Positions 8,887 to 16,901 of a DNA stretch of 64,000 nucleotides are shown piece after piece; within the stretch, counting starts at the first letter, position 1, and the number at the start of each line of letters is the position of its first letter. Where the stretch lies: positions 1-64,000 of the forward strand of contig NZ_JWLJ01000008.1 of assembly GCF_000813985.1 (NCBI RefSeq). Reading direction: 5' to 3'. The notes below the pieces were generated by a model. The model searched no databases and was not told the origin of the DNA. It was given only the letters and a program-made list of their open reading frames with translations. A program made the translations under genes and the position numbers. This stretch comes from Ruegeria sp. ANG-R (GTDB lineage: Bacteria; Pseudomonadota; Alphaproteobacteria; Rhodobacterales; Rhodobacteraceae).

Positions 8887-9206
8887 CTTTGTCATTGCCT
8901 TACCCGTTGCCTGCTTGAGCGCGGGCTTTCGAGGTCCCCCAGGGACGTGGTTCCGATGATGCCGTGGTCAGGACTGTCGCTGTTCTTTGCCAAGCACGCC
9001 TATGAGATGGACACATCGGAATTACATCGAACCAGCATCATGTTGGCAGCCATCGCGCTGACCACGAACCGAAGCAAGTACCCGAAGGATCTCAGCCGAA
9101 AGCCGCGAGAAAAGGCGGAACGGACACTAACAATACCAAGGTACCCGCTCCGGCGGATCAATTGTTATATCCAAAACCGCTTGACTGAAGCGACCCCGTT
9201 ACCGAA
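8887..9206 (+). ncRNA. Candidate bridge-RNA region of the IS1111 element
   Basis: In the IS1111 group the guide (bridge) RNA is encoded in the long non-coding region downstream of the recombinase. Here 320 bases between the stop codon and the right end contain no credible gene. I have not folded it; the exact RNA ends are unknown. Confidence 0.35.
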
Positions 9207-9218
9207 GTCCTGACCCTA

Positions 9219-10421
9219 ACAATCAATTTGGACAAGTCAGATGAGGCTGCTCACGTGCAATGCTGCAACGGCCAATATGCATGTGGTAAGAGCGATGCGC
9301 ATTTTTCTTTTCAATACTTCACTACATTTGAACAATCACCACATGCACTCCTCGCATAAATATTGAGGGCAATCATCTATAACGAATTGTATTTCCGTTA
9401 GCCGCGCTCTGAAACCCGATTTTCCGGTCATTTGTGATTAGGGTTTCCCCCGACGAATCCCTGGTTGGGAGCAGCGCACAATACGTAAAGCTCTTTGCCC
9501 AAGTGGCACAAGATTGTGTATCATAACAAGTTTGATCAAACTTAATGCCAGAACGAAGAACGTCTGCCACTCACACACGCTGTTGCGACGCTCATCTGAA
9601 ATGTACCTATTAGGCCGCCTGAGAAATACAGTTTCTAGACCCTGCAGGAAGTGATTGAAAAAGCGTTGCTTCGCGCTCTTTGACACCGATAGTACTGCAA
9701 CGACCACTCTGTTTGCGGCTACATTATCCACTGACGTTTAGCCCGATGCATCATGAACCGCTGCCGATTGGCAAGATTTCTTTGAAGGGGGCGGCGTAGG
9801 CATCATAGACTTCAACTTGGTCATCGTTATTGCTACGCTCAAGAATTTCATACTCAACGCTGACCTGAGCCTTTGAAGCTGAGAGGGCATGTTGTGTAGA
9901 GACACAGCGCCTTCAGGTCCTGCTTCACCACTTCCATTGTCACAACATCACCGGAATTCTTGGTTTGCAAAGGCGTAGCCAAGCACCTGCAACCTCAACC
10001 CGATCTGTAAACATTTACCGCAGTCCCGACTGCCGCGGGCCGCGTTGTCGATCGATAGCGCAACCGGGCGCGCTCTACGGCTGCGGGCCAGCCGCCTCTG
10101 TTGGAACGTCGCTATGACCCTGCAATTGCACTTGCCACCCAAGCATTTTGCATCTCAAGTACTCATCTATTCCAAATTCCCGGAGGAAGGGTATTTTTCG
10201 CGCTAAAACTTGGACGACAAAGCGCTTAAGTTGGTGCTTCTGCAAGAAATTCAAAGATACAAGTGCTTGCACTTGTATGGGGATCTACGATCGTCAATGT
10301 TATCAATAAAATACTCGCTGAGGTCTGGATAATAGGCAATAAGTGCATTCCCGGTACGATCCATCTCAGACTGATTAAGAATGACGTGCCTCGCGCAGAA
10401 CAGTTGGCGGCGCGTTATTCT
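9219..10421. other. 1.2 kb of eroded DNA between the IS nest and galE
   Basis: No intact gene is supported. On the minus strand around 9770-9960, two adjacent frames read VVTMEVVKQDLKALCLYT and then SASKAQVSVEYEILERSN through DAYAAPFKEI to a stop near 9750, which looks like one frameshifted gene end. The remaining small frames (for example 9438-9731 minus) have no recognisable product. Confidence 0.35.
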
Positions 10422-11411
10422 TTACGAAGAATTCGAAATAGAAACCAGAATCCTGTCAAGCTCGCTGTTTACTGGCTCCCATCCCGTGGCAAGTTTAAGA
10501 GCGCTGATGTCCGCACAGATCTTTGCAATGTCACCATTACGTCTGGGCGCGTAGACCGGTGTGATCGACGGTGCATGCCTGTCCCGAAACCGGTGCACAA
10601 TTTGTTTCACGGAGCGACTTGTCCCGCTGCCACAATTGACGACGAGGTTTTTGCCGGTCTCAGAGATGTACTGAAGGCTGCGCCAGAACGCCTCGGTAGC
10701 GTCGTCAATATGTATAAGGTCGCGCTCGCAGGTGCCATCTTCCGTGTCATAATCATTGCCCAAAATCTGGAATTCGACGTTGCCGGCATTGACCGCCCGC
10801 ACCCGACACGCGGCCAACGCGTCCAGAAGGCTGGGTTCACTTCCAGCACTAACTTCGTGGGTCATGAACGTCCCGCGGCCTGCGACATTGAACAGGCGCA
10901 AAATGGCGCAGGTCATCCCGTAATGCTCGACCGAAGACAGAAGCACGTCTTCGAACATCTTCTTGGATAAGCCATAGGGGGATTTGGGCAAAAGGATGGC
11001 GTCCTCGGCCACGATCCCTCCGGGCACATCGCCGTAAACAGCCGCTGAAGACGCGAACAGGAACTGACGGATATCTGCTGCTGCACTGGCCTCCATCAGC
11101 GCAACACTGTGGGACAGGTTATTACGATAGTGAACCAGAGGATCGCGCACCGACTCGGCGACGGATTTCGATGCTGCCAAATGCACCACCGTGCGGCAGT
11201 GATGCTTGTTAAGAATCCGCGCAATCTCGTCTACCCGGCTGATGCAGGTTTCATAAACTGGCACGTCACCAGGTAGGCGCGCGCGCCGACCGTTGGACAG
11301 GTCGTCCACCACCACGACGTCGCAGTTGCGGGACTGAAGATGCCGGACCAGATGAGCCCCAACAAAACCCGCTCCTCCTGTCACCAGAATCGGTGAGAGT
11401 GCATCTTGCAT
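10422..11411 (-). CDS. galE: NAD-dependent epimerase, UDP-glucose 4-epimerase type
   Basis: 329 residues, extended short-chain dehydrogenase. The Rossmann motif TGGAGFVG is at residues 11-18, Ser-Ser-Ala-Ala in the active-site region, and the catalytic YGLSK Tyr/Lys pair near residue 150. Downstream CERDLIHIDDA is the GalE-family signature. It would interconvert UDP-glucose and UDP-galactose (or the N-acetyl forms). It starts ten bases after the ketosynthase stop, so it is likely the last gene of the aryl-polyene operon. galE is not a usual member of such clusters; it could supply the sugar used by the cluster's glycosyltransferase. Substrate is inferred only from family. Confidence 0.85.
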   Translation of the reverse strand: MQDALSPILVTGGAGFVGAHLVRHLQSRNCDVVVVDDLSNGRRARLPGDVPVYETCISRVDEIARILNKHHCRTVVHLAASKSVAESVRDPLVHYRNNLSHSVALMEASAAADIRQFLFASSAAVYGDVPGGIVAEDAILLPKSPYGLSKKMFEDVLLSSVEHYGMTCAILRLFNVAGRGTFMTHEVSAGSEPSLLDALAACRVRAVNAGNVEFQILGNDYDTEDGTCERDLIHIDDATEAFWRSLQYISETGKNLVVNCGSGTSRSVKQIVHRFRDRHAPSITPVYAPRRNGDIAKICADISALKLATGWEPVNSELDRILVSISNSS

Positions 11412-11420
11412 GAGTTCCGA

Positions 11421-12665
11421 TCAAACCTTCTTGAAAATAAGGGACGTGTTGATCCCGCCAAAGGCAAAGTTGTTGGACATCACAAATTGGGGTTGGATGT
11501 CACGCGCCACGCCAATCAGGAAGTCGGGCGTCGCAGCGCTGACTGCCAGGCATCTTGGATCAGTATCTGAGAGATTTGCGGTCGCCGGGAACCAGCCATC
11601 ATTCATCATTTCAATCGCCAGCCAGGCTTCGATGGCGCCACAGGCACCAAGCGAGTGTCCGAAATGCCCCTTGAGCGAGTGCATGGGAACGGCACGGTCA
11701 AAAACGGCCGAGGTCGCATGAACTTCGGCAATGTCACCGGCATCCGTTGCGGTTCCGTGACCGCTGACGAAACCGATACTTTCAGGTTCCAGCCCGGCGT
11801 CTTGCAAGGCCAGTCGCAGGGCGATCTGCATCGTGTCGGATTGCGGTCGTGTCGCGTGACTGCCATCCGAATTGGTGCCAAAACCGACGATTTCAGCAAC
11901 GACGGGTGCGTCGCGGGCGGCGGCGTGTTCAAATTCTTCAAGAATCAGTGTCCCAGCACCCTCGCCGATCACCAGACCGTCTCGGGCGCTGTCGTAAGGC
12001 CGGGGAGTCTGACCCGGGTGGTCATTCATCGCGCTGGTGGAAAACAGCGTATCAAAGACGGCACTCATGCCGACGCTCATTTCCTCGGCCCCGCCGGCCA
12101 GCATGATGTCCTGCTGCCCATCCCGAATCGCCTCATAAGCAAACCCGATACCCATACTGCCCGAGGTGCACGCCGATGATGTCGGCAGTACCCGCCCGGT
12201 CAGCCCCAGATGGATGCCGATATTGACGGCCGAGGTGTGGCTCATCATACGTACATAGCTTGCCGCATTCAGGTTGCGCGCCGTGCGATCCGTCAGAAGG
12301 CGAGCAAAATCGATAACCGGATCAACGTTGCCGAAGGATGAGCCATAGGCGACCCCGGCACGCCCTGTGTGCAGGCGCTCCGGGTCGTCCTTCAGACCTG
12401 CCATCTCAAGTGCTCTCTCCGACGCATACATCGACAGCGCGGCCACCCGCCCGGCAGTTCTGAGAGCCTTGCGGTTATAGTGGTCGCGCGGCTCGAACGT
12501 GTCGATCGGCCCGCCCAGCCGGGTGTTCAGATCCTGACAGTCATCCCATTCGTGCATGTACCGGATACCGGTCTGCCCCTGCTCCATCCGCTGCCGAATT
12601 TCGCCCCATGTCTCGCCCAGAGACGTGACGCCAGACATGCCTGTTACGACGACCCTGCGCATCAT
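11421..12665 (-). CDS. Beta-ketoacyl-ACP synthase of aryl-polyene cluster (ApeR-like)
   Basis: 414 residues from the ATG at 12665, which overlaps the ketoreductase stop as ATGA; a longer in-frame extension to 12725 has no family support. Thiolase-fold FabF-type synthase with the Cys-His-His set: Cys166 in SSACTSGS, His303 in SGHGTATD, Lys332 and His337 in [10 protein letters not shown]. It would condense malonyl-ACP with the growing aryl-polyene chain. It is one of three ketosynthase-like genes here, a hallmark of aryl-polyene, flexirubin and xanthomonadin pathways. Which of the three primes or extends cannot be read from sequence. Confidence 0.9.
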   Translation of the reverse strand: MMRRVVVTGMSGVTSLGETWGEIRQRMEQGQTGIRYMHEWDDCQDLNTRLGGPIDTFEPRDHYNRKALRTAGRVAALSMYASERALEMAGLKDDPERLHTGRAGVAYGSSFGNVDPVIDFARLLTDRTARNLNAASYVRMMSHTSAVNIGIHLGLTGRVLPTSSACTSGSMGIGFAYEAIRDGQQDIMLAGGAEEMSVGMSAVFDTLFSTSAMNDHPGQTPRPYDSARDGLVIGEGAGTLILEEFEHAAARDAPVVAEIVGFGTNSDGSHATRPQSDTMQIALRLALQDAGLEPESIGFVSGHGTATDAGDIAEVHATSAVFDRAVPMHSLKGHFGHSLGACGAIEAWLAIEMMNDGWFPATANLSDTDPRCLAVSAATPDFLIGVARDIQPQFVMSNNFAFGGINTSLIFKKV

Positions 12666-13387
12666 TGCAGACCTCCGTCCACGGCAATCACCTGCCGCGT
12701 GATGTACGAGGCACCGTCGGAACACAGGAAAGACACCAGATTTGCCACCTCTTCCGGCAGACCCGCGCGCTGCATCGGAATCAGGGTTTTGACCATATCG
12801 CCGGGCAGTTCCGAGGTCATGGCAGTCTCGATGACACCCGGCGCCACGCAGTTCACAGTGATTCTGCGCTTGGCCAATTCAATGGCCAGAGACTTGGACG
12901 CCCCAATCAAGCCGGCCTTTGAAGCAGCATAATTGGTCTGCCCCCGGTTGCCGATAATTCCCGAAACCGACGTCATCGTGACAATTCGTCCGGGCTTGCG
13001 GCGCTGGATCATCGGCATCAACAGGGGATGCAGCACGTTGTAAAAACCATTCAGGTTGGTATCAACGACCCCATCCCAATCCTCACCGGTGAGGGCGGGG
13101 AAGGCACCGTCCCGCGTCACTCCAGCATTCAGAATGGCCCCGAAATAGGCCCCGTTTTGCGCGATATCCTGTTCGATGATTTTCCGACATTGGTCGCGAT
13201 TAGAGACATCGAATGACAGTAAATTGCAAGTGCCACTCTGACTTTGTATCACTTCGGCCTGAGCTTCTGCACCAGCGAGGTCGCGCCCGTAGTGCAATGC
13301 GATTTCGAATCCGTCGCCCGCCAGCTTTTGGGCTATCGAAGCCCCCAGCCCTTTGCTCGCGCCTGTGACCAGAATACGTTCAGGCAT
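12662..13387 (-). CDS. 3-oxoacyl-ACP reductase, FabG type (ApeQ-like)
   Basis: 241-residue short-chain dehydrogenase. TGASKGLG at residues 8-15 binds NADPH, LNAG stabilises the fold, and Ser142, Tyr153 and Lys157 (TNYAASK) form the catalytic set. The C-terminal DGGLQ is FabG-like. It would reduce the ketone formed by the ketosynthases before dehydration. Its start overlaps the dehydratase end by eight bases and its stop overlaps the next ketosynthase by four, so translation is coupled. Length is normal for the family. Confidence 0.92.
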   Translation of the reverse strand: MPERILVTGASKGLGASIAQKLAGDGFEIALHYGRDLAGAEAQAEVIQSQSGTCNLLSFDVSNRDQCRKIIEQDIAQNGAYFGAILNAGVTRDGAFPALTGEDWDGVVDTNLNGFYNVLHPLLMPMIQRRKPGRIVTMTSVSGIIGNRGQTNYAASKAGLIGASKSLAIELAKRRITVNCVAPGVIETAMTSELPGDMVKTLIPMQRAGLPEEVANLVSFLCSDGASYITRQVIAVDGGLQ

Positions 13388-13850
13388 CCCCGGCCTCCTT
13401 CGTCACTTCGGTCCCGTCCGGGCTGTATACATTCAACGTGGCAGAGGCGACGGTCTCGGCTCCACTGTCTATACGCCCGTCGAAAGACGCCATGTTTCCG
13501 TCATTGAATCGTTCTTCAACGGTCACGGTCAGCACTTCTCCGACGTCAAAAAAGGGCCGAGACAAGGACATCGCACGGGTTCCCAGCAAAAAGCCGATGG
13601 CTGGCGCACAGCCGCGCTGTGCCTTCCAGAAACCATCCAATGCCGCAACCGCTTGGGCCATGTATTCCAGCGACAGATAGCTCGGCACGCCTTCGTCTGG
13701 CCGACAGAACATTGTATCCGAGTCAATCCGAACCTCAGCCTTAAGGCGGCCGTTTTGGGCCTCGACCAGTCGATCCAACAGCGCCATTGGCCGGTCATGC
13801 GGCATGAACTGAACGATATCCTCGGACGTATCAGGTGCCGCGCTTGTCAT
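13380..13850 (-). CDS. Hotdog-fold 3-hydroxyacyl-ACP dehydratase (ApeP-like)
   Basis: 156 residues from the ATG at 13850 (ATGA overlap with the ketosynthase stop). A hotdog fold is indicated by [16 protein letters not shown] with the presumed catalytic His, then [15 protein letters not shown] forming the central helix with an acidic residue. It would remove water from the 3-hydroxyacyl intermediate. Aryl-polyene systems use two different dehydratases that act as a pair; the partner here is at 23409-23822. That pairing is inferred from characterised systems. Confidence 0.85.
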   Translation of the reverse strand: MTSAAPDTSEDIVQFMPHDRPMALLDRLVEAQNGRLKAEVRIDSDTMFCRPDEGVPSYLSLEYMAQAVAALDGFWKAQRGCAPAIGFLLGTRAMSLSRPFFDVGEVLTVTVEERFNDGNMASFDGRIDSGAETVASATLNVYSPDGTEVTKEAGDA

Positions 13851-15058
13851 GACTGCTCGCTTCTGCCCAGAACAAGGCTGCAATTATTGCCTCCGAAAGC
13901 GAATGAGTTGCTGATCATCGCCGAGGCCTGCTGCATGGTGCGGCCAGGATCACCGGGGGCCACGAAATTCAACGGTTCGCAATCCATTCCCAATTTCCCA
14001 TCCCATAGGTGTGGCGGCAGCTCTGTATCCGACGCAGAGCGGGACAGCAACAACCACAAAAAACCGGCCTCAATAGCGCCAGCCGCCCCAAGCGTGTGAC
14101 CGGTCATGGGCTTTGTCGAACTGACCGGGACGCCCTGCCCAAGCGCCTGAGCAACTGCCAGAGACTCCATCGCGTCGTTAGCTCGCGTTCCGGTTCCGTG
14201 CAGATTGACATAAGCGATATCACCGACATCGCAACCGGCCATATCCATCGCAATATTGATAGCGTCTATCGCCCCCTGCCCTGACGGGTCCGGCGCGTTC
14301 ATGTGATAACCGTCCGAAGTTTCACCCCATCCCAAAAGCGCCACGTTTGAATGCTGGCGCGTCATAAGGAAGACCGCCGCACCTTCTCCGATATTGATGC
14401 CGTTACGATTGACCGAGAACGGGTTAGACAGCCCCGGTGCAATCGACGATAGCGCGTCAAACCCGTTCAGAGTCAGACTGGTCAGCGCGTCGACCCCACC
14501 GACGACAACTGCGTCACACTGCCCGGTCGCCAGTAAGCGCGCGCCGCTGGCCAGTGCATTGCCCCCTGATGAACAAGCGTTTGACACCGTGAAGGACGGA
14601 CCCTGAAGCTGGTAAAGCGTGGAAACGAAGTCCGATGGGTTGCCCAGTTCCTGCATTTCCAACCGAAAATCGGACGCAAACGCACCATCAGCATGGGCAG
14701 TTGCAAGAGCTAAACGGCCTTCTTCAATTCCGCTTGTCGTTGCGCCGATTACAACGCCTACACGCTCTGGCCCGTAGCGTTCGACCGCGCTGGCAATCGA
14801 GTCCTCGACCTCCATCAACGCACCACACAGGATGCGGTTGCTGCGCGTTGCGAACTTGTCCGACTGCGGCAAGGGGGGCAAGTCCTCGGGCAGGTCCGGC
14901 ACGATGCCAACAACCGCCTCTCCGCGCTGCAAGTAACCCGGATCTGGTTGCATTCCGGATTGATCCCCGGCCAAAAGCGCCGCCCGCACGACCTGCTTCC
15001 CCTGCCCCAATGCGCAGGAGATTCCCAGATCGTTCAGGAAGTACGGTTGTGCGGTCAT
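13847..15058 (-). CDS. Beta-ketoacyl-ACP synthase (ApeO-like)
   Basis: 403 residues, thiolase fold. Cys162 lies in VSNACSSGG, His287 in NLHGTGT, and Lys/His in STKPMTGHTLGAAG (His321), so all catalytic residues are present. It resembles the chain-elongating synthase of aryl-polyene clusters, which works as a heterodimer with a less conserved chain-length partner (see 26484-27197). It overlaps its neighbours on both sides by four bases (ATGA), inside a strictly packed operon. Confidence in general function is high; assignment to ApeO rather than ApeR type is from gene order next to ApeP and ApeQ-like genes. Confidence 0.9.
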   Translation of the reverse strand: MTAQPYFLNDLGISCALGQGKQVVRAALLAGDQSGMQPDPGYLQRGEAVVGIVPDLPEDLPPLPQSDKFATRSNRILCGALMEVEDSIASAVERYGPERVGVVIGATTSGIEEGRLALATAHADGAFASDFRLEMQELGNPSDFVSTLYQLQGPSFTVSNACSSGGNALASGARLLATGQCDAVVVGGVDALTSLTLNGFDALSSIAPGLSNPFSVNRNGINIGEGAAVFLMTRQHSNVALLGWGETSDGYHMNAPDPSGQGAIDAINIAMDMAGCDVGDIAYVNLHGTGTRANDAMESLAVAQALGQGVPVSSTKPMTGHTLGAAGAIEAGFLWLLLSRSASDTELPPHLWDGKLGMDCEPLNFVAPGDPGRTMQQASAMISNSFAFGGNNCSLVLGRSEQS

Positions 15059-15666
15059 GACAATTCTACAGAAGAGATTCTTAGGGTGTAGCCGTGTTGT
15101 TGGTCCTTGATCGTCAGCTCAGTCGAGTCAGACGGTTTGCTATAGGTGACGGTGACCAGAGGCTGCAACCCTTCACTGACCTTGCGGTCATGGCTGGTCA
15201 CCTTCAAATCCAGATCTCGCCGCATCAAGGGCCCTAGAGCTTCCGTCGGCCAAAAGGCCAGAACAATGTCATCCAGGATATGGCGGTCCGATATCTGGGC
15301 GGGCAGAAATTTCGCGCCATTCGGCTCAGCCTGACCGTTCACCCATTTCAACGACCCAATCGGCAATCCAAGCGGGTCAAACAGCTGTATTTCGACCACC
15401 TCCCCCGACAGGCTGAGAAAAGCCATCGCCTGCCGCGTCTGCCCATCGACCTCCAGCGTCAGTTTTTGCTGAAGCTTCAGTGGCGGTTTCGGCCAGACCA
15501 ACTGGTTCACCGTGATCACCTGCGTGCTCTCAGGCTGCGGTTGCTTTGATGCAACTTGAGGTTCATCCGGCAGAACGGACACCGGCGCGCCCTGCTGCAC
15601 TTCAGTCTCCGGACCCCCGCAGGCTGCCAGAACCAATGCAACTAGGCCTGCCAGAAAACGGCGCAT
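15055..15666 (-). CDS. Lipoprotein, DUF3261 type
   Basis: 203 residues. The signal peptide MRRFLAGLVALVLAAC ends in a good lipobox (LAAC), so the mature protein starts with a lipidated Cys. A Pro/Gln-rich linker precedes a beta-rich domain (residues about 50-200). DUF3261 lipoproteins are found in aryl-polyene clusters beside the MMPL exporter and the LolA-like carrier, as here, and are thought to help move the finished product to the outer membrane. It overlaps both neighbours by one to four bases. The DUF label is by pattern and context, not a search. Confidence 0.75.
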   Translation of the reverse strand: MRRFLAGLVALVLAACGGPETEVQQGAPVSVLPDEPQVASKQPQPESTQVITVNQLVWPKPPLKLQQKLTLEVDGQTRQAMAFLSLSGEVVEIQLFDPLGLPIGSLKWVNGQAEPNGAKFLPAQISDRHILDDIVLAFWPTEALGPLMRRDLDLKVTSHDRKVSEGLQPLVTVTYSKPSDSTELTIKDQQHGYTLRISSVELS

Positions 15667-16901
15667 CAGGCGACCATCTTTCTGATCGCAGCCAAACCAC
15701 TTGCCGGTTTTTTGACCAGAGGATTGTCGCGGTTCCAGGCGTATCCAGCCAAAATCGACGTAACCATCCGGGTGACATTGTTGATCTCAGCGGGGTGGTT
15801 GAAGATCACCTCTTGTAGGCTTTGATCGTACCAACCGGTCACAAAGGTTCGGAAAACATCCACTCCGGATCGCAAGGGGACCGCGAAATCGCGATCCCAA
15901 TCCACTTCAGCGCCTTCGAGTTGTCGCAGCAGAACATCGCAGGCCAGATCGGCCGAATGCAGCGCGATTGTTACGCCGCTTGAGAAAACCGGGTCCAGAA
16001 ACTCGGCCGCATTGCCAAGCAAGGCGAAGCACTGGCCATGCAAGGATTTGACATTCTTGGAATATCCCCGAATACACCCCGTCGGTCGAACCGCGCGTGC
16101 ATCCTTTAGTAAACGTCCCAAATCGGTATCGTTGACCCATTTCCACATCAGGCGCGTATGGTCATCACCGCCCTCCCCCAAGTCGTGTTCTTCCCCAAGC
16201 ACAACACCAACCGAACTGGTCCCGTCAGAAAAACAGATCAGCCAGAACCAGACCTCGGGGTGCTGCGGATGCACGGTGATCACGATCTTGCTGCGGTCAA
16301 AATCCGGATCGGTGATGCCATCCTCGATGTGGGTGAACAACGCCCCCCTGAACGGCAAGTCCGACGGGGTCTCAAGCCCCAGAAGCCGGGGTAAAACCCG
16401 CCCGAAGCCGCTTCCGTCCAGTACAAAATCGGCATTGAGGTACGTGATTTGACCACCCTCATCGCGCAGCGTCAGCGATGCATTCTGTGCTGAGATATCG
16501 GCGTCCACCACTTGCGTATCATAGAGCATCTCTGCCCCCGCACGTTCGGCCGCTTCTGCCAGAATTTGGTCAAATCGGGCGCGCTGTACCTGAAATGTAG
16601 TCCCCCAGCCTGGTTCGTATTTCTGACGGAAGTCGATGTCTGTCGTCTGCACACCCCGCACGAACCGCGCCCCGGTTTTAATCTGAAATCCGGCCTCTTC
16701 AATCTCGGGCAACAGCCCTGCACGTACCAATGGGATCATCGAAAAGGGCAGAAGACTCTCACCGATTGAAAACCGTGGGTGACGAGCGGATTCAACCACT
16801 GTCACCCGGTGCCCGGCATCAACCAACCGCTTGGCCGCCAGCGAGCCCGCAGGCCCCGCTCCAATGATCGCAACACCGGTGGTTGTCGAATTCTGCGTCA
16901 T
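15666..16901 (-). CDS. FAD-dependent oxidoreductase of the tryptophan-halogenase-like group
   Basis: 411 residues. The FAD-binding GAGPAGSLAAKRL follows the first strand (residues about 13-27), GESLLPFS matches the halogenase/geranylgeranyl-reductase superfamily, and GNAAEFLDPVFSSGVTIAL is the C-terminal FAD motif. The WxWxIP motif of true flavin halogenases is not visible; the matching place reads WFWLICF, so halogenation is doubtful. Homologues occur in flexirubin, xanthomonadin and aryl-polyene clusters, where they may modify or hydroxylate the aryl head. Overlaps the exporter stop by ATGA. Confidence 0.8.
   Translation of the reverse strand: MTQNSTTTGVAIIGAGPAGSLAAKRLVDAGHRVTVVESARHPRFSIGESLLPFSMIPLVRAGLLPEIEEAGFQIKTGARFVRGVQTTDIDFRQKYEPGWGTTFQVQRARFDQILAEAAERAGAEMLYDTQVVDADISAQNASLTLRDEGGQITYLNADFVLDGSGFGRVLPRLLGLETPSDLPFRGALFTHIEDGITDPDFDRSKIVITVHPQHPEVWFWLICFSDGTSSVGVVLGEEHDLGEGGDDHTRLMWKWVNDTDLGRLLKDARAVRPTGCIRGYSKNVKSLHGQCFALLGNAAEFLDPVFSSGVTIALHSADLACDVLLRQLEGAEVDWDRDFAVPLRSGVDVFRTFVTGWYDQSLQEVIFNHPAEINNVTRMVTSILAGYAWNRDNPLVKKPASGLAAIRKMVA

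Larger units (their letters stand above)
7756..9206 (+). mobile_element. IS110-family (IS1111 group) element inside the IS427-like element
   Basis: 1.45 kb inserted exactly between the transposase stop of the IS5-type element and its right inverted repeat. Subterminal inverted repeats GTAACGGGG (7762-7770) and CCCCGTTAC (9194-9202) are typical of the IS1111 group, which unlike other IS110 elements carries such repeats. The left non-coding end is short (about 87 bases) and the right one long (about 320 bases), which also fits IS1111. No target duplication is expected or seen. Confidence 0.75.
6935..9216 (+). mobile_element. IS5-family (IS427-like) element, interrupted
   Basis: The ends are perfect 12-base inverted repeats when the flanking TA is included: TAGGGTCAGGAC at 6933-6944 and GTCCTGACCCTA at 9207-9218. 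The TA on each side fits the 2-bp target duplication usual for IS427-like elements. Removing the IS1111-type insert (7756-9206) restores an element of about 831 bp, the normal size, with the transposase stop immediately followed by the right repeat. Confidence 0.8.

Noticed and set aside
10263..10970. 235-codon plus-strand frame
   Set aside because: Antisense to the 3' half of galE, whose motifs are clear.
15666..16901. True flavin-dependent halogenase
   Set aside because: The WxWxIP motif is not found, so only family membership is claimed.
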